A stretch of 64,000 nucleotides of DNA from Chlamydoabsidia padenii (Eukaryota > Mucoromycota > Mucoromycetes > Mucorales > Cunninghamellaceae): positions 744,001 through 808,000 of the forward strand of contig JAIWND010000001.1 of NCBI GenBank assembly GCA_025330725.1, given 5' to 3'. Made by a program: the position numbers and the translations under genes. The notes under the pieces are model-generated. The model was given only the letters and a program-made list of their open reading frames with translations, did not search any database and was not told where the DNA came from. Below are positions 56,821-64,000 of this stretch, piece by piece (position 1 is the stretch's first letter; each line of letters begins with the position of its first letter).

Positions 56821-58269
56821 TCTGTCTTTTTAAAGTAAAATAGAAAAAGCAATGAGAGAGAAGAGAAGATTTGCAATAAATCAAGAACCCTTTTTATATC
56901 TCCACTTTTCCTTACAAATCGGACTTGACAACTCTCCACATCATCGTTCCCCATAAATCATTTTCCCCAGGTTTTCCCATTCGATTTCCCCATTATTCAA
57001 TCGGCGCTTCCATAATTTACTGGTAAAAAAAAATGACCTGGTCCCTTGATCCTGATACCGTTGATAAAACAAATGACGTTAATTGTTGTTTCCCTATTCT
57101 TCCCAGTCATGTTTCTCTGCATTTTAAAGTTGGATCTAACTTGACTGAATAAAATGGGACCGGGAGAGCGGATGAGAAAAAATACTGTTCGCCATGCCCT
57201 TTTTGGTATATATCGGGCAAGTCTGGAATAGTACGATTTTTTCATAGAAAGAATCAAACCTTATCATCAACATCATCATCATGATTTAACTTGCAAAGTA
57301 TAAAATACTCACTCATTACATGCTTGGCAGTTTAACGAGGCGGGAGGTGCGGAGTTAAGATTTTTTTTTTTTTTTTTTTTTTTGGATTGACTGGATGGAT
57401 ATCAGGGTCATCAGGTGAACGGATCTTTGGTGAGAGGGGTCAGGTTCACTGGATGCAATGTTTCGTCTCCTACCACTTTGTGCCTTTACGTGATTTCATT
57501 GAGTTTATAAGGTTCCTCGGAAGAATATCATCCGCAAAAAGTGATTGGGTGCTTGATGTAATTGCGATACCCCTGATCTATTCAAATTTTTTAAATCCCG
57601 AAAAACCTCTTCTCGCATATTCTTTCTCTTATCTTGTCTTATTTACCATAACTTGAAGATGTTTCTTAAGACACGAATACAATTATCAATGTAGCTTTTT
57701 ACTGGGGTCTGTTTTAATTCTTTTTCATGTACCCCAACAAATCCAGTTTACTCAGACTAAAGTAATCATGTGTGTACAAATGAGGTAATACTATTATAGT
57801 TAACACATTGTTTCATCCTCATGAACTTGTAGCGGGGCTTCGAAATGTGTGGAGAGCAAGATGTTTGATTCATTCTCCTTCCTTATTGACTATGCACCAT
57901 CATCTTCTATGTAGTGAATGAAAAAGCTTATTATTGTGAGCCAGTGAGGGATCATCGATTTCGGAAAAATGAATCTCCGTCATGCATATGGTTCCTGATT
58001 GTTTCTTCATCACCTGGTATAACATAACAAGCTAACCCTTTCGTTCTCTCAGATTAAGCTCCTTTTATTTCTTATTTTATGTTGGATTGAGGATATAGTT
58101 ATATAATCAATGTGATACCCACCATTTTATTGACATTCATGCAAATCTGTTGCAAGTCGGAATTTTGATCGCCGCTTGAGGTGGCTTATTTGAAGAAATG
58201 ATTTTTTCTCCTCTTTTCTCCTTCTTTTTTTTTTTTCGTCTTTCTTCCACACATAAACCACAATCGATC
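56821..58269. other. Divergent spacer transporter/NMD3
   Basis: About 1.45 kb with no gene. A T tract of about 22 (57361-57382), TTTAAATCCCG (57590-57600) and TCGGAATTTTGATCGCCGC (about 58157-58175, roughly 100 bp before the NMD3 ATG). Confidence 0.55.
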
Positions 58270-60152
58270 ATGGATTATCAACCTGTCGTTACCGAACAAC
58301 TCATGTAAGGATACAGGATCAACATGTCATACTCATTTTATTAACATATACATACCAACTTTTTTAATTCTTTCTTCTTTTATAGTCTTGTAAGTCAACT
58401 TGACGCAACTCCCAGTTTTAGATCTTCTTTTTAACCAACGTATTAACCACTTTACTAAATTTATCATGATTCTATTAATATAGTGTCCAGGATGTGGTGC
58501 TCCTACACCTCCCAATCAAGCCAATATGTGTGTCAATTGTATCCGAAACGAAGTGGATATTACAGAAGGCATTCCCAAACAAGCGACGATCCATTTTTGC
58601 AAAAACTGCGAACGTTACCTTCAACCTCCTGGCATTTGGGTGACAGCAACATTGGAATCTCGTGAATTGTTAACGTTATGTCTAAAGAAACTTAAGGGTC
58701 TAAACAAGGTGCGATTGGTGGATGCTGGTTTTATCTGGACGGAACCTCACAGTCGTCGTATCAAGGTCAAGTTGACGATCCAAAAAGAAGTGTTTGCCAA
58801 TACTATCTTACAACAAATCTTTGAAGTCGAATATGTGGTGTCTGGTCAACAATGTGACGAATGTACTCGAATGGCTGCTCAGAATACTTGGAAGGCGGTG
58901 GTGCAAGTGCGTCAAAAGGTGGAACACAAGCGTACCTTTTTGTATCTGGAACAATTGATCTTGAAGCACAATGCTCACAAGGATACTACTAACATCAAGG
59001 AAACCAAGGATGGGATCGATTTTTACTATGGCCAACGTGGTCATGCTGTCAAGATGGTGGAATTCTTGGCTGCTGTAGTCCCTTTGAAGTAAGTAGAATG
59101 TTAGGGAGTAGATGATGTATTTGACAAGATGATAATAATACTGATACTAATGTCCCTTCTTTTTTTTTTTCGTTCTAGATACAAAACAAGTGAACAATTG
59201 ATTTCTACAGATATCCACACAAGTACAAGTAACTACAAGTTTACATACTCAGGTAAAAAGAAAAGAAAGGCGGGGATGGATAACAGGAAAAGGATATTAA
59301 AAGAGATGATTCCTGTATACGATTCTAGTTGAAATTGTGCCTATATGTCGTGATGATTTGGTGGCTTTACCAAAGAAACTGGCCAACAATATGGGCGGAT
59401 GCAATCAATTACTCTTATGTACTCGTATTAGCAATTCGATTCATCTGATGGACACCGGTACATTGAACACCTGCGAAGTGGCTCACAACATCTACTGGCG
59501 CTCACCCTTCCTTCCTTTGGCAAGTTCCAAGGCGATGATCGAATACTATGTATTGGATGTGGAACCTTTGGGACCTGTGCGTGGTAAACATGTGTTGGCA
59601 GATGTACATGTGGCTCGTATGACTGACTTTGGACGAAACGATGATGAATACATTGCTCGATCTCATTTGGGTGCCATCTTGAATCCTGGCGACACTGTGA
59701 TGGGTTACGACTTGTCTCGATCCAACTTTAACAATGAAGAATTCGACAAACTGGATCGTTCCTCATTACCTGATGTGGTCTTGGTCCGTAAATCTTACCC
59801 TGTCCGTCGAAAGAAGAACAAGCAACGTCAATGGAAGATACAACAACTTGGCAAGGAAGTGGATGAAATGTTGCCTCGTAAACAAGACCAAGCCAAGATT
59901 GAACATGATATGGAAATGTTTATGCGTGATATTGAAGAAGATCCTGAATTCCGTGCTACTGTTAACATCTTCAAATCTCAACAAGGTGCTTCTTCTGGTG
60001 TGACTCCTGCTCAATCTGGAAATGACTTGTCCGATGGTGAAGATGAAGAAGAAGACTTCCCTGATATCTCTTTGGAAGAAATGATGGATGAAATGCAAAT
60101 CAACTTGGATGGACCTGATGATCATGGTGATGATGAAGATATGACGATGTAG
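58270..60152 (+). CDS. NMD3: NMD3, 60S ribosomal subunit nuclear export adaptor
   Basis: Five exons (58270-58304, 58386-58389, 58484-59088, 59179-59252, 59329-60152) encode 513 residues. The second exon is only 4 nt (TCTT); without it the frame is lost, while with it the conserved start reads LIL^CPGCGAPTPPNQANMCVNC. Cys pairs (CPGC, CVNC, FCKNCERYLQPPG, QQCDEC) form the N-terminal zinc-binding region. The middle has the eIF5A-like and OB-like folds (HLMDTGTLNTCEVAHNIYW shown in family order), and the C-terminus is acidic with Leu/Ile-rich stretches (FPDISLEEMMDEMQINL) like a leucine-rich nuclear export signal. NMD3 binds late pre-60S subunits and recruits Crm1. Poly(A)-like AATAAAATAAA lies about 215 bp after the stop. 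Confidence 0.95.
58386..58389 (+). other. NMD3: 4-nt micro-exon of NMD3
   Basis: The four bases TCTT lie between a clear acceptor (TTTTATAG) and a clear donor (GTAAGTC). They complete Ile and encode Leu in the conserved I-L-C-x-x-C-G start of the zinc region and keep the frame. Confidence 0.8.
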
Positions 60153-61056
60153 ATTAGATTTTATTATTTGTACTATTCCTACCCTTATAAAATCATATCA
60201 TTGTATGAATTCCTCCTCTCCCCTTTACATTATTTTCATTTGTTTTTGTTTTTTCACTCATAGTCATGTATCATATCTGTTTTATTATCATTCATCCTCT
60301 TTTATTTTATATTTCATTATAGTATCTATCATTTTATTATATTCCAATGTTGTTTGACTGACTGATCAATAAAATAAATTACTTTTAATCATCGGATTGA
60401 CTTTTATTTGTTATGATACTGTATGCCTTTGTACTTTTCAATGAATGTAATCATCGCCTTGTCATTATGTATGGACCTTTGTACGTGTTCGATTCATTCA
60501 CCATGCATGATTTACATGAATTTAAACCCCGATATATCGAGAACTCTTCATGGGCTTATCTCCAAGTTTGGCTTGATAAGACTATATTCAGTCAATTGAC
60601 AACTGACACTAACGTATTACCAACACGCCTTAACAAGAACGGCAAGTGCGCAGATCCTTGTGTCAGCCAACTCAAGAAGAGGCCACTGGGCACATTGATT
60701 GATCCCGATTGCGTGCCCTGATTTCTTTTAATCAAATTTTATACAATACGGTACACACACAGTCTTATAAACCTTTTTATGAAAAGACTTGATATAATAG
60801 GATGCGAAAGAGATAGAGAGTGAATATGTACACATGTTACTGCATTCAAGTGGAGATCATCGAGGATCGATTTTCACATCCCGCTTGAGGGGGCGTACAA
60901 AAATTAAAAAGGTTCGAGGGCCGAGTCCCGTGATCATTATACATATTTTTATCGGTCCTTCTTATTTGATTTCTTGCCTTTCTTTCTCATATGTTATTTT
61001 ATTCCTCTCTTCTTTTTTAGTGACTAGACCTCTGTCTCCATTGTATTCCACACATC
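60153..61056. other. Spacer NMD3/bHLH gene
   Basis: About 900 bp. AATAAAATAAA near 60368 suits NMD3. Motif relatives ATTTAAACCCCG (about 60520-60531) and TTTTCACATCCCGC (about 60870-60883) occur. A 102-codon frame (60413-60721) runs through the first of these and has no recognisable domain; I do not call it a gene. Confidence 0.55.
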
Positions 61057-61794
61057 ATGCCCAACGTTATTAGTACTGTCCGACGATCTTACTTGTCATC
61101 TACTACCAACAATGAAGAGACAGCTCGCTCCTACAGTCCACCCACTCCTCCTACTTCAGCTTCCTCATCCACTTCCAACAAAATGTTGCTCTTTGCTGGG
61201 TACGACAATGCACCAATGCCCATATCTACAAGTAACACAACCCCACCAACAACTCAAGACAATATTAACCCTATAAAGTACAACAAGGTACAACTTGAAG
61301 AAAGGGACCAAGATGATGGCGAAATGACTTCTGAAAAGTAAGGCCTTTTATTTTAAATAGATGTTTATGGCTAACTAATCACTTTGATTAGGATGGAAAA
61401 GTTAATAGAAAGGAAACGGAAACGACGGGAATCACATAATGTTGTCGAACGGAAAAGACGGGATAATATCAACGCACGGATCGATGAATTAAGCACCTTA
61501 TTGCCACCTCAACACCAATCACCACAAAAACTGAACAGGGGGATCATCTTGCAAAACTCTGTTAATCATATCCGGGCACTTCATCAACGGGTTGCTGAAC
61601 AACAGGAACGAATTCAACAACTTGAAGCGATGCTGAATGGGAAAAGTAGAATCGATCAAGGTAATCAACGATATCATCAACATCATCAACACCAACAACA
61701 ACAACAACAACAACCTTCTGATACTATACGCAATCATCCAACATCCAACGAAACATTACCACCACTATCCTTCCCTAGTAATCATCAACAATGA
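61057..61794 (+). CDS. bHLH transcription factor
   Basis: Two exons (61057-61337, 61392-61794) give 227 residues. The bHLH domain (about 105-170) reads KRRESHNVVERKRRDNINARIDEL, then the loop QHQSPQKLNRG and helix 2 ILQNSVNHIRALHQR (shown in parts). The H-x-x-x-E-R-x-R-R pattern (H, E and R at basic positions 5, 9 and 13) predicts binding to E-boxes of the CACGTG class, as in USF/MITF/SREBP-like and fungal INO/CBF1-like factors. Helix 2 runs into a heptad stretch (VAEQQERIQQLEAML), suggesting a bHLH-leucine zipper. The N-terminus is Ser/Thr/Pro-rich and the C-terminus His/Gln-rich. No Tyr in the SREBP position is seen. The specific role is unknown. Confidence 0.9.
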
Positions 61795-62031
61795 AGCATC
61801 ATCTGGAATCAGTGTATTACCCCTCTATTTTACTAAACGTCACTCCCCACCTCCATTTACAATAGCACTGTACTTTGTCATATCCATCCTTCATTTTTTA
61901 TTCTTTACCACCTATCTATCTACGATATCTACCCCTGACACTTTTTAACACAAAATTTAATAATAAAACAATAATAAAAATGTATTTGACTTTATTAATT
62001 AATTAAACAAACAGTATGATTGTAACTAGTA

Positions 62032-62504
62032 CTATACTGTTATAGATCCTTCACTAATATATAAACCACCAGGCCCTGTAGGTGTCATTTTCATTAGATG
62101 AAGCTTGTCCAAATGTACCACACCAAGATCGAGGTCACCATGAGATTTTAGAATAGGTGAGGCATCAAACGTCGCCCGTTCTTCTTCACCATTGTCCAGT
62201 TTTTTGTTTTTCGTTTTGATCAACGTAATGTGTATCTATTAATAAACCAAAAAGTAAGGGTTCAGTTAATGCAAGGTCATTCTACTATTTACTCTTCCTT
62301 ACCTTAAGCGGTCGATCTTCTTTTTGCATATAGCCTGCATCGATCATTTTGGTTCTAATGGCCACTATAAATAAGAGAAAGAGAGAGAGAGAGGGTGAGA
62401 GATTGTGTAAGACCATGTCCTTTTCCCTTACCACATAATTTGTCCAATATCTTGTTCTTTGTTTCATCTTGAGCTTGAATGTAAAGCACTTGAGTTTTTC
62501 CTAT

Positions 62505-62577
<73 letters not shown>

Positions 62578-63515
62578 GTGTGTGTTATTAATAAATGATA
62601 CAAGGGTGAGTGGCATCAGTTACTTACTTGGGTTATCTTGCATGATAGCCAAATGTTTCAGTCGGATCGAGAGGACTTGTTCCTTATCACCGATTATATC
62701 GCTAATGATAGCAGGAATATCGTTCTTCAAAAAGGCCACTGTTTCTTCTATATCGGGTTGACTGAGTAGCTTGAATATACCAAGGGTAATATGCAGTTTC
62801 CCAGAAGGTATCAACATATCATTTTCAAGACCAGGACAATGGAAGGTGGAGGACGAGATCGATTTGTAAAAGTCCGCAAGTTTTCTTGTTGTATAGGTTG
62901 ACATTGTTGGGAATGATAAGAAATGGGTCGGTTTGGCTCGTTCAAATGCCTATTATTAAAAGAAGGATGGGTCATTAGTATGATTGTATGCATAATTTAC
63001 CATTCATTCTTACCTGTTGCAAAAAATCATCAATCACTTTAATAGCATGGTCCACCTTGTCTTGAGTTCCTTTAATCATGACCAAATCTTTTCCATTCAT
63101 GATATCGATTCTTGATCCAGTTTCTAGTTTCATTCGTTTGAGGGTGCTTCCACCTTTGCCGATTAAAAGACCATGGTAAGTATGATGGACTGGGTGATAG
63201 TAGGTAATGATTTCTTCCGTATAGATTGTTGACGCTGTGTCAACAGAACCAGTATCTTTATTCGATGTATTGGCTACAAATATAAAGCGAATGTTAGTAA
63301 CAATAAAGACCCAAAGTATTATGGCAGGTGCACTTACGCAAGGATGTGGCAGCACGGGATGCTAATAAAGAAGCTGAAGGGACACGGTATTTACGATCTT
63401 GGACATTGACTATAGTAATGCCTTCCATAGAGGATAACTGCCTGCCTTTATCAATATTCTTGTTGTGTTTTCTGCTATCGCCATTATTATTGGTATCAGT
63501 GGGATCGAACGACAT
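62032..63515 (-). CDS. ASCC1: ASCC1-like protein (KH + 2H phosphoesterase)
   Basis: Six minus-strand exons (63515-63338, 63273-63014, 62949-62628, 62500-62432, 62364-62303, 62235-62032) encode 364 residues. A KH domain (about 80-145) has HHTYHGLLIGKGGSTLKRMK, the GxxG loop, followed by RIDIMNGKDLVMIKG. An AKAP7/2H-phosphoesterase domain follows with both catalytic H-x-T motifs: KLHITLGIF and IHITLIKTK. This order matches ASCC1, a partner of the ASCC3 helicase in alkylation damage response and ribosome quality control. The fungal protein is close to the animal length (about 360-400). One intron contains a very long CT repeat directly before its acceptor. A CGGGATTTAAA motif variant (63589-63599) lies about 75 bp upstream of the start. 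Confidence 0.92.
62508..62573. repeat. Long GA/CT microsatellite in ASCC1 intron
   Basis: About 33 perfect AG units on + (CT on the coding strand) lie just upstream of the intron acceptor (TGTTTATAG). A shorter GA run is in the next intron (about 62376-62392). Confidence 0.9.
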
Positions 63516-64000
63516 TTTGGGAAAAGAAGAGTGGAAAAAAAAAAAAAAAAAGGTGAGTAACGTGGCCGCCCACTTGAAGCCAAAAAATCGGGATTTAAAA
63601 AGTTCCAGCGCCGATAAAGCCAAGTTGATTGACTACAATGGAGATCCACTTTTGAGACAAAAAGGGTATTTCGAGGCATAGGTTCTAATAGTACATTAAT
63701 GTAAAAAGATAAAAGTTAAAAGACTTTGCTAAAAAAGACACATCTTGAACATTATTAACATTCAGCTACTTGTGATATATGACTATGCGGAGTTTTACTA
63801 TTCAGGGGTCACCGGGATCCATGATCCGTTAGTTTTTTTATTAATAGTATTGAGAGAGGGGTAAAGTACAACAATACTAATGATACTACAAAAGGGGTTA
63901 AACAATAAATTATACTAATACATCAAAGGGAGTAGCCATTACGGGTTTAATTCTTGATAAGACCATTTGTTATCCTTTATAGACAAAGTGAAAAGCTGCA
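63516..64000. other. Upstream region of ASCC1 and window end
   Basis: No gene recognised. An A run (about 63536-63551), CGGGATTTAAA (63589-63599), then AT-rich DNA to the edge. Confidence 0.5.

Noticed and set aside
60413..60721. A 102-codon + frame downstream of NMD3
   Set aside because: It begins close to the NMD3 poly(A) site, includes the motif relative ATTTAAACCCCG and shows no domain or splice partner. Most likely chance.

Overview
The window looks like nuclear DNA of an early-diverging fungus of the Mucoromycota, most probably the order Mucorales. Nearly every gene is cut by short introns (about 50-115 bp) with GTAAGT-like donors, CTAAY-like branch points and TAG acceptors. One gene is a fused lycopene cyclase/phytoene synthase of the zygomycete carRP/carRA type. 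The window also has an Ndt80-type factor, Atf1-type bZIP, KIN1, DGAT1, URC4 and an Integrator subunit. No genus is claimed.

Layout. 1-12.3 kb, all on +: the 3' end of SEC23, an Ndt80/PhoG transcription factor, DGAT1, carRP, an AT-hook protein and an ABHD11-like hydrolase. 12.4-30 kb, mixed strands: an Atf1/CREB bZIP (-), a DUF4112 membrane protein (+), an unrecognised protein with repeated SYAxVA/FPxL motifs (-), a GNAT-like protein (+), KIN1 kinase (+), an F-box protein (-), an unrecognised Trp-rich membrane protein (-) and SNF5 (-). 30-34.5 kb: a 22-exon INTS4 gene divergent from SNF5. 34.5-41.1 kb is the only gene-poor block. It holds a diverged 200-bp duplication, a broken Gag fossil, a five-copy tandem array of about 446 bp and a broken PIF/Harbinger transposase. 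41.7-64 kb: a predicted RGS-AIF-like fusion (-), a small probable mitochondrial ribosomal protein (-), URC4 (+), ribosomal protein S2 (-), phosphopantothenate-cysteine ligase (-), a KpsF-type arabinose-5-phosphate isomerase (+), a sugar transporter (-), NMD3 (+), a bHLH factor (+) and ASCC1 (-).

Most genes are unrelated housekeeping or regulatory genes. Functional neighbours are few: DGAT1 and carRP are adjacent (storage lipid and carotene), and SNF5 and INTS4 share a 184-bp divergent spacer. Exon joins were set by hand from splice signals, frame continuity and protein-family conservation. All the multi-exon models for complete genes sum to multiples of three. Boundaries may be off by one or two bases.

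The strongest unexplained signals are these: (1) an 11-bp motif, CGGGATTTGAA, with ten exact copies plus many one-base variants, all between genes; (2) a reading frame joining an RGS domain to an AIF-like flavoprotein; (3) the 446-bp tandem array next to a Gag fossil, with splice-like signals conserved in each copy; (4) very small exons, including a 4-nt exon in NMD3.
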